Source: Promethearchaeia archaeon
GTDB lineage: Archaea; Asgardarchaeota; Lokiarchaeia; Sigyniarchaeales; SOKP01
Direction: 5' to 3'
Length of the DNA stretch: 14,987 bases
Assembly (NCBI GenBank): GCA_029856445.1
Contig: JAHQWY010000053.1
Span: 1-14,987, forward strand
Shown here: positions 1 to 7,371 of the stretch, piece after piece
Position numbering within the stretch: the first letter of the stretch is position 1
How the letters are laid out: every line of letters begins with the position of its first letter
The notes under the pieces: generated by a model
The model's database searches: none
Told to the model about the DNA's origin: nothing
Seen by the model: the letters and a program-made list of their open reading frames with translations, nothing else
Position numbers and translations under genes: made by a program

Positions 1-2
1 AA

Positions 3-176
3 TCTGTTTATGTAACCACCCAAATGCCAAATTCTTCTTGGATTGGCACCTATAAAGGCAAGAGTTTTTGGGTAAAACAATTTCTCGAAAAAGTCGATTT
101 GAGTCAAAATATCACCTTAAAAAATCAAATTAATTATTCAATTAAAACATTTTTTTATTATTGTTGGTATACATAA
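3..176 (+). CDS. Possible 3' end of a CDS running in from the left edge
   Basis: The third plus frame is open from the window edge for 57 codons and ends in TAA at 174-176. The visible product has mixed, protein-like composition (for example GTYKGKSFWVKQFLEKVDLS) and ends in an aromatic stretch, FFYYCWYT. No family is recognised. The upstream part lies outside the window, so length and start are unknown. In DNA this A+T-rich an open frame of this size is only mildly unlikely by chance. It converges with the phosphotransferase gene on the minus strand. Confidence 0.35.
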   Translation, partial: SVYVTTQMPNSSWIGTYKGKSFWVKQFLEKVDLSQNITLKNQINYSIKTFFYYCWYT

Positions 177-227
177 TCCTAAAATCGAAGATTGCCAGTA
201 TTCATTAATAAAGAAGTATTAATTTCG

Positions 228-1241
228 TTATAGATTAATATCGAGCTCTAATGATTCAGGGATTCGTATTCCAGTTACTTCATGAATGAAATTGAGTAAA
301 TCTCTTACAAGTGGAGGGTGGCGCATTGCCTGATTCCCTCTTAAACCAGTTAAGAGACTATCAAGACTTCGTACAACTCCGTAGTAATCTATTTTTAATT
401 TATCTATCGGAAACTGTGCTTGATATGTATCTAGGTACTGTCTTGAGAATCTATCTGAATCAACTGATTCATATTCCGGGCCTAAGGGAAAATGTTTAGG
501 AAATATTGTAATTAACTTAATCGTATTAGCGATGTCCAAAGCTGGATCGGCAATTCGAGTGCCACCCCAATCTAATACGCCTGTTATTTTCCCCTCATTC
601 ATAAGAATATTATATGGATGAAAATCTCCGTGACAGATTGCGAGACTCTTCGGTTCTGGGGGACGATTTTTTATAAGCCACTCTACAATGTCAAGAATCC
701 ATGGTAATTCTGATTTTTTTGCGGTTTTTAAATCATTATCAAGTATTTTGGTATAAAGATATTGGTTTTTATTAAAACCTCGTTGTTTTAGAGCCTTGAT
801 CAATGATTTTGGATCAATCCTATGAAGAGCTGCATGGGTTTTTCCCAGTATTGTGGGTATATCTTTAGAAGCTATCATCATGGGCTTACCTGTTAAGAAT
901 TCCATAATAAAGAATGCACCACCAAGTATCAACTTGTTAGTGCAAATCAGGTGTGCTTTAGGAACAGGATATCCTTGATTTGCTAAGCCATTCTGTATAC
1001 AACTTTCCCAAATTGCATTATCAGACCCATAATATTCAGGATATAATCTTAATACGAGAGGCTGATTCAGTTCATCTTTAGTGTTTTTAAGCTTAAAGTA
1101 ATACATGAAGGTTTCAAATCCACCCTTTAATGGAGTTAAGGGGGATATATAATCTATTGTAGAATCATGAAGTTCTTCTCTTAAATAGGTTATCAGTTTA
1201 CTGGCGATCTGTTCCGGTTTTAGTTCGTTCAGCTGAATCAT
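228..1241 (-). CDS. APH-family phosphotransferase (aminoglycoside/choline kinase-like)
   Basis: This 337-aa protein has the kinase-like fold of the APH family (PF01636), which transfers phosphate from ATP to small molecules. A glycine-rich loop GGFETF lies at residues 40-45, and VLRLY at 63-67 carries Arg where protein kinases have Lys, a common variant in this family. E79 is a likely helix-C glutamate. The Brenner-type catalytic loop HGDFHPYN is at 204-211 (D206 catalytic base, N211 metal ligand), and LDW at 223-225 supplies the second metal-binding Asp, D224. Length is normal and all core catalytic residues are present, so it should be active. The substrate cannot be told: antibiotic resistance is only one option, and metabolic or lipid-headgroup kinases share these motifs. 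The ATG has no SD; a TATA-like box about 26 bp upstream suggests a nearly leaderless mRNA. It stands alone, divergent from the acyl-CoA synthetase gene. Confidence 0.9.
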   Translation of the reverse strand: MIQLNELKPEQIASKLITYLREELHDSTIDYISPLTPLKGGFETFMYYFKLKNTKDELNQPLVLRLYPEYYGSDNAIWESCIQNGLANQGYPVPKAHLICTNKLILGGAFFIMEFLTGKPMMIASKDIPTILGKTHAALHRIDPKSLIKALKQRGFNKNQYLYTKILDNDLKTAKKSELPWILDIVEWLIKNRPPEPKSLAICHGDFHPYNILMNEGKITGVLDWGGTRIADPALDIANTIKLITIFPKHFPLGPEYESVDSDRFSRQYLDTYQAQFPIDKLKIDYYGVVRSLDSLLTGLRGNQAMRHPPLVRDLLNFIHEVTGIRIPESLELDINL

Positions 1242-1266
1242 AAATATTTATGTGTAATAATTTAGG

Positions 1267-1274
1267 TTAAATAA
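1267..1274 (-). promoter_or_regulatory. Putative TATA box for the phosphotransferase
   Basis: On the minus strand this reads TTATTTAA and ends 25 nt before the ATG at 1241. In archaea transcription starts about 25 nt after the TATA centre, so the mRNA would begin at or just before the ATG. That fits the absence of an SD. The region is A+T-rich, so a chance match is possible. Confidence 0.35.
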
Positions 1275-1463
1275 GTGTTTCATAATTATAAGACTAAAAT
1301 ATCTAGCAATTTGCACTTTTAGTAATTTTATTAATAATATGTTTTAAACGTATTATCGAAAAAATCAAAAGTAATGTACTATTATCTAATGCGTTATAAC
1401 TATTAAAAAAATTTTCAAATATCAACTGTTTAGAGTCTATGTATCGAAAATCTTGGATAATTA

Positions 1464-1471
1464 AAAGGTGA
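1464..1471 (+). promoter_or_regulatory. SD-like AAAGGTGA ahead of the ATA start
   Basis: The sequence AAAGGTGA shares AGGTGA with the archaeal SD consensus AGGAGGTGATCC. Seven bases separate its end from the in-frame ATA at 1479. The overlapping GTG at 1468 is out of frame and lies inside the SD itself, so it is a poor start. This site decides the proposed start of the acyl-CoA synthetase gene. Confidence 0.5.
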
Positions 1472-1478
1472 AAATTAA

Positions 1479-3035
1479 ATATCAGTTAAAAATCTTCCAT
1501 TCACGAGAGAAAATATACCGTTTGAACAGCTTTTTAATCCACGAGCAGTAGTAATAATTGGCGTTTCAAAAAAAAATCCATCTGGAGCAACTCAATATGT
1601 TTATTCATTGAAGTCTGCTCAATTTCCGAAGCCAATTTACCTTGTAAACTCGAAGTATGCTGGCGAGGAATTAATGGGATATAAGTTTTATGATTCTGTG
1701 GCTTCCATACCAGATGAAATACCAGCTGATCTTGCAATAATAGCTGTACCTGCTCAAATAACACCTTCAATTATTGAAGAAATAGGTAAAAAAGGTGTTC
1801 CATTTGCTCATATATTTAGCAGTGGATTTTCGGAGTTAGATTCTGAGTTTGATAAAAAAGGAAAAAAGTTAGAGGAAGAACTAGTCAGAGTTGCTTCAAA
1901 ATATGGAATACGAATCCTTGGTCCCAATTGTATGGGGGTGATCTCCCCAAAATCAAAACTGACTTTCTTAATGCCAATGAGAATAATACAAGAAGTCAAC
2001 CCCGAAATTAAAGAAAATGATTCTATTAATTTAGAAGGCTTAGAAGATCTTGGAGAATTAAAAAATAATGGTAAGGTAGCCTTCATATCACAGAGTGGGG
2101 GGATTGCTTTCTCTCATGGAATGATTTCACATACATTAGGGTATAGTTTTTCAAAAGTTGTCTCCCTTGGTAATCAAATTGATTTAGATTTACTTGATTT
2201 TCTTCAATATTTTAAAGATGATCCAGAAACAAAGGTAATAGCAATGTATATTGAAAATATTAAAAGAGACGGGAACGAGTTTGTTCAATTGCTAAGAGAG
2301 ACAACTGCAAAGAAACCTGTAATTATATGGAAAGGAGGTCAATTCGAAACTGGTCATCAAGCAGTTATGAGTCATACGGGTGGATTAGCAGGTAATTATA
2401 AATTATGGGAAGCAATGGCAAATCAAACGGGAGTAATTCTAGTAGACAATTTTTTGGAATTAACAGATATGATTCAAACATCTCTTACTTATCCTTTTCC
2501 AGATACCTTAGGAGCTGCTGTACTTTCAATGAGTGGTGGTACGGCGGTGGAAAGTACTGACGAAGTTGAACGGAATGGTTTAGTTATGCCCCTTTTATCG
2601 CAAGAATTGACACAAAAAATCAACCAATTTATACCAGAAGTTAACTCTAATTTAAAAAATCCATTAGAATTCGGAGGAAAGAACACGATGGAACATACTC
2701 TCAAAATAATTGAGATGTTGGGGGAAGAACCCCAATTTTCTTCCATAATAATGGCAAGTTCACCAGAATTTCTTGTATTTAGAAGAGGAAATAGCTTAGA
2801 TGATTATATTAAAGGAATTTCTAACGCTTTACCTCCAAATTCGGGTAAATTATTAATGTGTGTTTCCGAAGGTATGAATATGTTTGAACAAGGGATAAAA
2901 TTGAATAATGAATTTCGTTCTAAATCTCTACCCAATGGATTTGTAGCATATCGATCGACAGCAGCAGCGGCTAAATCTTGTTATCGCTGGTGGAAATACG
3001 GAAAGTATTTAGAGAAAAGGAAACTTACTTCATAG
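1479..3035 (+). CDS. Acyl-CoA synthetase (ADP-forming) alpha subunit; no canonical start codon
   Basis: The predicted 518-aa product matches the alpha subunit of ADP-forming acetyl/acyl-CoA synthetase, which converts acyl-CoA, ADP and phosphate to acid, CoA and ATP through a phosphohistidine. The N-terminal CoA-binding Rossmann part covers about residues 18-140 (NPRAVVIIGVS at 20-30). The succinyl-CoA-ligase-like part begins near 198 (KVAFISQSGG) and contains SHTGGLAG with the phosphorylated His at about 299. An acidic linker of about 25 residues before residue 198 seems longer than usual. No ATP-grasp beta domain is fused or encoded nearby. TTG 1608 is the first canonical start but would remove the first Rossmann strand. 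In-frame coding continues back to a stop at 1476-1478. The likely start is therefore ATA 1479, 10 nt after the GG of an SD-like AAAGGTGA; otherwise a one-base error joins it to GTG 1468. The family is certain, the exact substrate is not. Confidence 0.88.
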   Translation: MSVKNLPFTRENIPFEQLFNPRAVVIIGVSKKNPSGATQYVYSLKSAQFPKPIYLVNSKYAGEELMGYKFYDSVASIPDEIPADLAIIAVPAQITPSIIEEIGKKGVPFAHIFSSGFSELDSEFDKKGKKLEEELVRVASKYGIRILGPNCMGVISPKSKLTFLMPMRIIQEVNPEIKENDSINLEGLEDLGELKNNGKVAFISQSGGIAFSHGMISHTLGYSFSKVVSLGNQIDLDLLDFLQYFKDDPETKVIAMYIENIKRDGNEFVQLLRETTAKKPVIIWKGGQFETGHQAVMSHTGGLAGNYKLWEAMANQTGVILVDNFLELTDMIQTSLTYPFPDTLGAAVLSMSGGTAVESTDEVERNGLVMPLLSQELTQKINQFIPEVNSNLKNPLEFGGKNTMEHTLKIIEMLGEEPQFSSIIMASSPEFLVFRRGNSLDDYIKGISNALPPNSGKLLMCVSEGMNMFEQGIKLNNEFRSKSLPNGFVAYRSTAAAAKSCYRWWKYGKYLEKRKLTS

Positions 3036-3041
3036 TTTCCA

Positions 3042-3048
3042 TTTTTTT
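3042..3048 (+). terminator. Poly-T terminator after the acyl-CoA synthetase gene
   Basis: A run of seven T begins 7 nt after the stop codon, with no GC-rich hairpin before it. Archaeal RNA polymerase commonly terminates at such T-runs. The next gene has its own TATA box, which supports a break here. Confidence 0.4.
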
Positions 3049-3141
3049 AAAATTCACCAATTTAAAATGATCCTTCTCACCTCTAAAATTTTAAAATTAA
3101 AAATATAATTAATTTTAAAATTGAATTTTAACATTTTATCC

Positions 3142-3150
3142 TATAAAATA
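3142..3150 (+). promoter_or_regulatory. Putative TATA box for the Fe-S protein gene
   Basis: TATAAAATA lies about 40 nt before the TTG start. The expected transcript start is near 3172, leaving a leader of about 14 nt that just contains the SD AAGGTGAT (3176-3182). The spacing is consistent with a single-gene transcript. Confidence 0.45.
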
Positions 3151-3185
3151 AGTTTCTTTTAAGTTTTTTTGAAGAAGGTGATAAG

Positions 3186-4022
3186 TTGAAGAATAAAAGA
3201 AAGAAAAATCTAAAGCCAATTGAAATGGACACTCCATGGGCAAGAAAGGCTAAGAAGCGCCTTAAACACGCCAAATTACCGATAATAAAACGTAAAGTAA
3301 GAAAACGTAGGTATCCCGATGGTTTTGATAACCAAACAGGATCCGCTATACCTGTCAATATATCTTTAGGTACTTGGGAGGATCAAATTGTCCCCCGTAA
3401 AGTCGTAGAATATTTCATCAGTAAGGCAGGTACCATCCTTCTAATGGATTGTCCATGTCGTACTCACAATAAATGCAAGAATCATGATGTTACCTTAGGT
3501 TGTACTTGGTTGGGACGAGGAGCTGGTAAAATAGATAGATCTAAATGGCCCGGAGCACATCTTGCAACTAAAGAAGAAGCTTTAGAACGAGAACGATTAG
3601 CCTTTGAAAATGGTTTAGTTCCCCATATGGGAAAACTAAGAGCTGATGCAGTTTTATATGATGTATTGGATTATGAGGATGAGTTTATGAGTATTTGTCA
3701 TTGCTGCTCCTGTTGCTGCGTAGTAGCCTTAAGTAAATACGGTCCAGCCGATTTTAGACAAGCGTCAAAAAGAATGGAAGGTGTTGAAGTAAGAGTAGAT
3801 CGGGATAAATGTACTGGTTGCGGGGAATGCTTTAAAGTTTGTATAAATAACGGATTGAAAATGAAAAAAGGTAAAGCAAGGATCAATCAAAAAAACTGTA
3901 GAGGATGCGGGCGTTGTACGAGAGTGTGCCCAAATAACGCCATTACCATCTCAATAGATGATTACAGTCGTATTGATGAGTTAATTGCTAGATTTGAATC
4001 ACGCGTAGACATTACTGGTTAG
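3186..4022 (+). CDS. Cysteine-rich protein with two 4Fe-4S ferredoxin domains
   Basis: This 278-aa soluble protein has two classical CxxCxxCxxxC cluster motifs near its C-terminus: C209, C212, C215, C219 and C238, C241, C244, C248. Such paired motifs bind two 4Fe-4S clusters and carry electrons. The N-terminal two thirds hold further cysteine groups: CPCR with C89, C91, C97 and C106, and the dense CHCCSCCC at 171-178. The CPCR...CHCCSCCC layout occurs in uncharacterised anaerobe proteins, and extra cluster or metal binding there is inferred. Residues 1-45 are very rich in Lys and Arg. The start is TTG, supported by an SD overlapping GGTGAT 4 nt upstream; a later ATG at residue 14 is the alternative. 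It follows the acyl-CoA synthetase by 150 bp but has its own promoter-like box. An electron-transfer or redox-enzyme maturation role is plausible; the partner is unknown. Confidence 0.85.
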   Translation: MKNKRKKNLKPIEMDTPWARKAKKRLKHAKLPIIKRKVRKRRYPDGFDNQTGSAIPVNISLGTWEDQIVPRKVVEYFISKAGTILLMDCPCRTHNKCKNHDVTLGCTWLGRGAGKIDRSKWPGAHLATKEEALERERLAFENGLVPHMGKLRADAVLYDVLDYEDEFMSICHCCSCCCVVALSKYGPADFRQASKRMEGVEVRVDRDKCTGCGECFKVCINNGLKMKKGKARINQKNCRGCGRCTRVCPNNAITISIDDYSRIDELIARFESRVDITG

Positions 4023-4069
4023 GAAAAGAAAATTGATATTTCTGAAAAGTATAAGAAAACTATTTTTGA

Positions 4070-5167
4070 TTAAATTGACTTTTCTGATATTATAATATTT
4101 CTTTTCTTCAATTGCTTTTGAAATAGTTCAAGATTTAAATCTGGACACCCTTCCGGGGGAAATACACCATAAGAGCTGATTTCTTTATTAACAATCATTT
4201 GAGCTGATATTGAAGCGGGGACTGAGGTAAGTTTCGCTACTTGTCCTATGACCGTATATGATAAATGGACGTTTTTCTGATTTTTCAAGCCAATAACATC
4301 AGTTCTAAAAGAAGAAATTATCTCTCTCTCCTCCACTTTTCCAGTGATAAGAGGGAAAATCTTCAGAAAGAACTTACATACTAATTTCATAATTTTTTCA
4401 TGTTTAAATATAATTAATTTATCAAGTATTTTGGTTAATAAGATATCAGATTCAGGTAGAATGCCTCCCTTACAGATTGCTTCACTTGTTTCTATATAAA
4501 TGGGGAGTGTTACAGGCTCAGGATGTCCAACAAAATATAATGGAACTGAACCTAATGGATCAGGGAATTTTACAACCTCTCTATCAGTTAATGCTTTGAT
4601 ATTAACCCATTCTCCATTAATAAATTGTGGAACTTTTCCCATAGCAATGTGAGCCCAGTGTGCCAACTGCCCAAATCCGATAGTTTCACCAGTATCTTCA
4701 AACCAAAACACTCTAATAGAATCAACTTTATCTAATTGATTAGCCCCAATTTTTGCCATTATGTTTGTAAGTCCTGCTGATGCTCCTGAATTAATAAGAA
4801 AAGTTAGGTTCTCACGCTCTACAGATTTATTCAATTTTAAAAATATTCGTGTAGCATCATGATCATCACAAATATCGACATAATTAATTCCTGCTTGAAT
4901 AGTTGCTCGAGGAATCCAATCTCCAAACATATAATAAGGTCCAATGTTGTTAATTACTAATTTATGATCTTTAAGAACTTCAACTAACTTTTCAAAATCC
5001 ATAACGTCTAATTTTTGAAAAATAGCCTTACTACCCAACCTTTCAGCTAATTTTTTTCCTTCAAATTCCCTTATATCTGCCAAAGTAACATTGAATCCAC
5101 TCTTTACCAGATCAAAAGCGATATATCTCCCAATTTCTCCACATGCGCCCAAAATTATAATACTAAT
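4070..5167 (-). CDS. Saccharopine dehydrogenase-like NAD(P)-binding oxidoreductase; uncertain start
   Basis: About 365 aa. The Rossmann motif SIIILGACGEIG at residues 2-13 gives GxxGxxG (G7, G10, G13), followed by an acidic position after strand 2 (LADIRE). The stretch NNIGPYYMFG and then INYVDICDD is the hallmark of the saccharopine dehydrogenase/reductase superfamily. These enzymes reduce or oxidise amino-acid-derived imines or act on lipids; the substrate is not evident here. TTG 5152 is the only canonical in-frame start but cuts off the first beta strand. Upstream in-frame codons reach a TGA at 5168-5170, leaving ATT 5167 as the first possible codon, 7 nt after GAGG. Alternatively ATG 5171 is the true start with one surplus base, which would give MNSIIILGACGEIG. 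The rest of the frame is intact. It converges with the Fe-S gene and precedes nothing obvious in an operon. Confidence 0.85.
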   Translation of the reverse strand: MSIIILGACGEIGRYIAFDLVKSGFNVTLADIREFEGKKLAERLGSKAIFQKLDVMDFEKLVEVLKDHKLVINNIGPYYMFGDWIPRATIQAGINYVDICDDHDATRIFLKLNKSVERENLTFLINSGASAGLTNIMAKIGANQLDKVDSIRVFWFEDTGETIGFGQLAHWAHIAMGKVPQFINGEWVNIKALTDREVVKFPDPLGSVPLYFVGHPEPVTLPIYIETSEAICKGGILPESDILLTKILDKLIIFKHEKIMKLVCKFFLKIFPLITGKVEEREIISSFRTDVIGLKNQKNVHLSYTVIGQVAKLTSVPASISAQMIVNKEISSYGVFPPEGCPDLNLELFQKQLKKRNIIISEKSI

Positions 5168-5288
5168 TCATAACCCTCTTTTATAAATTATTTTTTCTTT
5201 GAAAATATCAGTGATTCTGATTAATATAAGAAGTTAATATCTATAAAAACATTAATTTTTTTTTCAACGGGAATGATTAAAGCCTTAA

Positions 5289-5630
5289 TTATTCTTCAAA
5301 GGAAACCAAATCCCCATTTGCTCTTCTTTTGAGCCATTCTTCAGTCCCAATTCTTTTTCTAATTGCTAATTGACCAATACGAAAGATGGATTCTTGTTTT
5401 CCTTTCGGGATATTTGGATCGTATTGAGTTATAAGTCTCTCACAAGGGAATTCAGAGCAAAAACCACAATGCTCAACATTTTTTTCAGTGATACAATTAT
5501 ATATTTCACATTTTCCCCAAAATATATCACCTTTATGTTCTAAACACCCTTTACATTTTTTTTCTTTAAAAAAAGAGCATGGATCGCATATCCCTCCGCA
5601 AGGGGTCGCAAAATGATATTTTTTTGACAT
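5289..5630 (-). CDS. DUF3795-type cysteine-rich small protein
   Basis: This 113-aa protein matches the DUF3795 pattern (PF12675): CGGICDPC at 11-18, CKGC at 26-29, C41, C46, CGFC at 55-58 and the typical EFPC at 60-63. Ten cysteines in 63 residues strongly suggest metal or Fe-S binding. The biochemical role of the family is not established. Start: ATG 5630 is preceded by the SD GGAGGT with the usual spacing. An upstream in-frame TTG at 5663 would place the SD inside the coding region and is rejected. The gene lies 121 bp upstream of the saccharopine-dehydrogenase-like gene on the same strand, possibly co-transcribed. Confidence 0.85.
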   Translation of the reverse strand: MSKKYHFATPCGGICDPCSFFKEKKCKGCLEHKGDIFWGKCEIYNCITEKNVEHCGFCSEFPCERLITQYDPNIPKGKQESIFRIGQLAIRKRIGTEEWLKRRANGDLVSFEE

Positions 5631-5681
5631 AATTAACCTCCAGCTATATTTATTTTTCTTCAAATTAACTAAAGAACTTCT

Positions 5682-5699
5682 TTTTAAATAATTTAAACT
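5682..5699 (-). promoter_or_regulatory. Putative TATA region for the DUF3795 gene
   Basis: The minus strand reads GTTTAAATTATTTAAAAA, containing two overlapping TATA-like boxes about 50-70 nt before the ATG. The transcript would start near 5660, leaving a leader of about 30 nt with the strong SD. Assigned by composition and distance only. Confidence 0.3.
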
Positions 5700-5772
5700 T
5701 CAACCCTATAATATTTTTTCATAAATCATAATGTAAAATTGCCATTTTCCTTTTAAATTAGGAAAAAAAAAT

Positions 5773-5810
5773 GAATTCAGAGTCAGATTTTCATGAAAAT
5801 TGATTTAAAA
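5773..5810 (+). repeat. Intergenic repeat copy A
   Basis: First of four related direct repeats. It starts GAATTCAGAGTCAGATTTTC and ends in TGAAAATTGATTTAAAA. By eye it matches copy C at about 30 of 38 positions. It contains the perfect 14-bp palindrome ATTTTCATGAAAAT. It lies between the DUF3795 and acyltransferase genes, which are divergent. Confidence 0.6.
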
Positions 5811-5925
5811 ATTTGTTAATGAAAACATTTGGCACTTAGAGAAGTTAAGAGTTCTAAAAATAATAATATTTATATTATAATTCATCAAAATTATATTACA
5901 TTATTAAATAAGAGGATTTATTCTC

Positions 5926-7125
5926 GTGAATTCAGAATCTAAGAAGATAAGGTACCTTTTCCTTGATAATATTAAGGTCCTTTTTACGATTCTAGTAATT
6001 TACTGGCATGTAATGGTCACTTATGCTGAGATAGGTTGGTGGTATTATAAAGAGACTAATCCAGTTGATCCAGTCAGCGATATTTTTTTCCTTTTTTTAG
6101 CTTCAATTGGCGGAGTGTTTCAAACCTCACTTTTAGGATTATTTTTCTTATTAGGAGGTTATTTTACCCCTAAAAGCTATGATCGAAAAGGTGTTTGGAA
6201 CTTCTGGAAAGAACGACTTATTCGTCTTGGTATCCCTCTTTTTTTATATGTTTTTTTGATTAATCCTATTATTATTTATATCTTATCTCAATTAGGGTTT
6301 CCCCCTTGGAATGAAAACCCAAAATTACAAGGAACGCTTCTTGATTATTATCTCAGCAGATTTTTATCATTGCACGACTTCATTGATTTTCTAGCGTTTG
6401 CGGGACCTATGTGGTTTCTAAAGGTTTTACTAATCTTTACTGCGTTTTATACTCTTTGGCGTCAAATAACGAAATTGGAATCAGTACAGCGAAAAATCTC
6501 AAATCAATATTCCATCCCAAGATATCCTTATTTACTTCTTTTAGCGATTGGCTTAGGATGCCTTACTTTTATAGTTCGTATATTCTTTCCTATAGATGTA
6601 CGTCCATTGGAAATACCATGCGGTCAATTCATTCAGTATCTTATGATGTTCAGCATTGGTGTTATTTGTGTGAGGTATCTTTGGTTCGAAAAGATATCCA
6701 AAAAACACGTCAAAATCTGGTTAATTACAATAATAATTTCACTTGTTGTAATTTATATCGATTTTTTTATAGCTATAACAATGGATGTAGATTTAGTAGA
6801 TTTTACAGGAGGGGCCAATTTGCATGCTTTTATCTTTGCCTTGGTAGATAATGTCATTTCTATGGGAGTTATTTTTGTCTTGATTAAAGTTTTTTACGCA
6901 AAATACGATAAGCAAGGACCTATACTACGGAATCTATCCTCTAGCGCCTATCATATGTACCTTATTCATCCACCAGTCCTTATCACTATCTCTATTGGAT
7001 TTAGCTTCTTAAACCTTTATCCTATTATAAAGCTAGCTCTTGTATTTACTTTATCAGTCATCCTTTGCTATATATTAAGTCATTTTGTCATAGAAAAAGT
7101 GCATGTGATAAAAAGGAAAATCTAA
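5926..7125 (+). CDS. Membrane acyltransferase, acyltransferase-3 family
   Basis: This 399-aa integral membrane protein has about ten hydrophobic segments. It matches acyltransferase family 3 (PF01757), whose members move acyl groups onto sugars, lipids or other surface molecules. The N-terminus has the family signature LDNIKVLFTILVIYWH with the conserved catalytic-type His at residue 28. FFLLGGYFTPKSY followed by a conserved Arg-rich RLIRLGIPL motif comes next, then WFLKVLLIF, and near the end YHMYLIHPP. Length is typical. GTG is the start, supported by the SD AGAGGA 9 nt upstream. It is a single gene bounded by repeat copies A and B. The first codons (GAATTCAGAATC) resemble the start of the repeat, possibly by chance. 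The acceptor substrate is unknown; cell-surface glycan or lipid modification is the general expectation. Confidence 0.88.
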   Translation: MNSESKKIRYLFLDNIKVLFTILVIYWHVMVTYAEIGWWYYKETNPVDPVSDIFFLFLASIGGVFQTSLLGLFFLLGGYFTPKSYDRKGVWNFWKERLIRLGIPLFLYVFLINPIIIYILSQLGFPPWNENPKLQGTLLDYYLSRFLSLHDFIDFLAFAGPMWFLKVLLIFTAFYTLWRQITKLESVQRKISNQYSIPRYPYLLLLAIGLGCLTFIVRIFFPIDVRPLEIPCGQFIQYLMMFSIGVICVRYLWFEKISKKHVKIWLITIIISLVVIYIDFFIAITMDVDLVDFTGGANLHAFIFALVDNVISMGVIFVLIKVFYAKYDKQGPILRNLSSSAYHMYLIHPPVLITISIGFSFLNLYPIIKLALVFTLSVILCYILSHFVIEKVHVIKRKI

Positions 7126-7165
7126 ATTCAGAGTAGGATCTCAATGAAAATTCCTTTGAAATAAA
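7124..7165 (+). repeat. Intergenic repeat copy B
   Basis: Starts AAATTCAGAGTAGGATCTC and continues AATGAAAATTCCTTTGAAAT. It overlaps the stop codon of the acyltransferase gene. By eye it matches copy C at 35 of 39 positions, including an identical 20-bp right half. A strong hairpin follows immediately. Confidence 0.75.
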
Positions 7166-7205
7166 TCAGATAATTTATAAAAACCAAAGTATTATCCTGA
7201 TTTAT
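7161..7205 (+). terminator. Long hairpin downstream of the acyltransferase
   Basis: Inverted arms ATAAATCAGATAAT and ATTATC-C-TGATTTAT pair over 14 bp with one bulged C and a loop of about 16 nt. It begins 36 nt after the stop codon and overlaps the end of repeat B. It may end or stabilise the acyltransferase transcript, but it is A+T-rich and has no adjoining T-run. Confidence 0.4.
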
Positions 7206-7333
7206 CAATTTTGAATTCAATTTTTCTGTCTTTCTCTTAATTATGTTTTTTATAATAAATGGGATTGTCGGTGGGATCTTCTAGGATATTTTCTGTGGTT
7301 TTTTCAAGTTAATTTAAAAATTGTATTCTATAA

Positions 7334-7347
7334 GAAACATTTAAATA
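7334..7347 (+). promoter_or_regulatory. BRE/TATA promoter for the nucleotidyltransferase gene
   Basis: GAAACATTTAAATA combines a purine-rich BRE with a near-consensus archaeal TATA box. Its centre is about 26-28 nt before the TTG at 7372, predicting a transcript that starts at or within a few bases of the start codon (leaderless). It is the best promoter match in the window and supports the TTG start. Confidence 0.6.
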
Positions 7348-7371
7348 GACATACTTTCTTTATAATCTGAT

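Noticed and set aside
1468..1551. Short upstream ORF from GTG 1468 (27 codons)
   Set aside because: Its start lies within the SD, it has no recognisable features and it reads the acyl-CoA synthetase region out of frame.
1808..2746. Minus-strand ORFs within the acyl-CoA synthetase gene
   Set aside because: They are shadows of a conserved coding frame and show no domain pattern.
5631..5663. TTG 5663 as start of the DUF3795 gene
   Set aside because: The strong SD GGAGGT lies inside that extension and points to ATG 5630, and DUF3795 similarity begins only after it.
5771..5803. Mini-ORF in repeat A encoding MNSESDFHEN, similar to the acyltransferase N-terminus MNSES
   Set aside because: Only ten codons, no SD, and the match reflects a shared GAATTCAGA stretch that may be chance or repeat-derived.
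6411..6851. 146-aa plus-strand ORF inside the acyltransferase gene
   Set aside because: It lies in another frame of a well-supported membrane protein gene and has low-complexity, non-protein-like composition.
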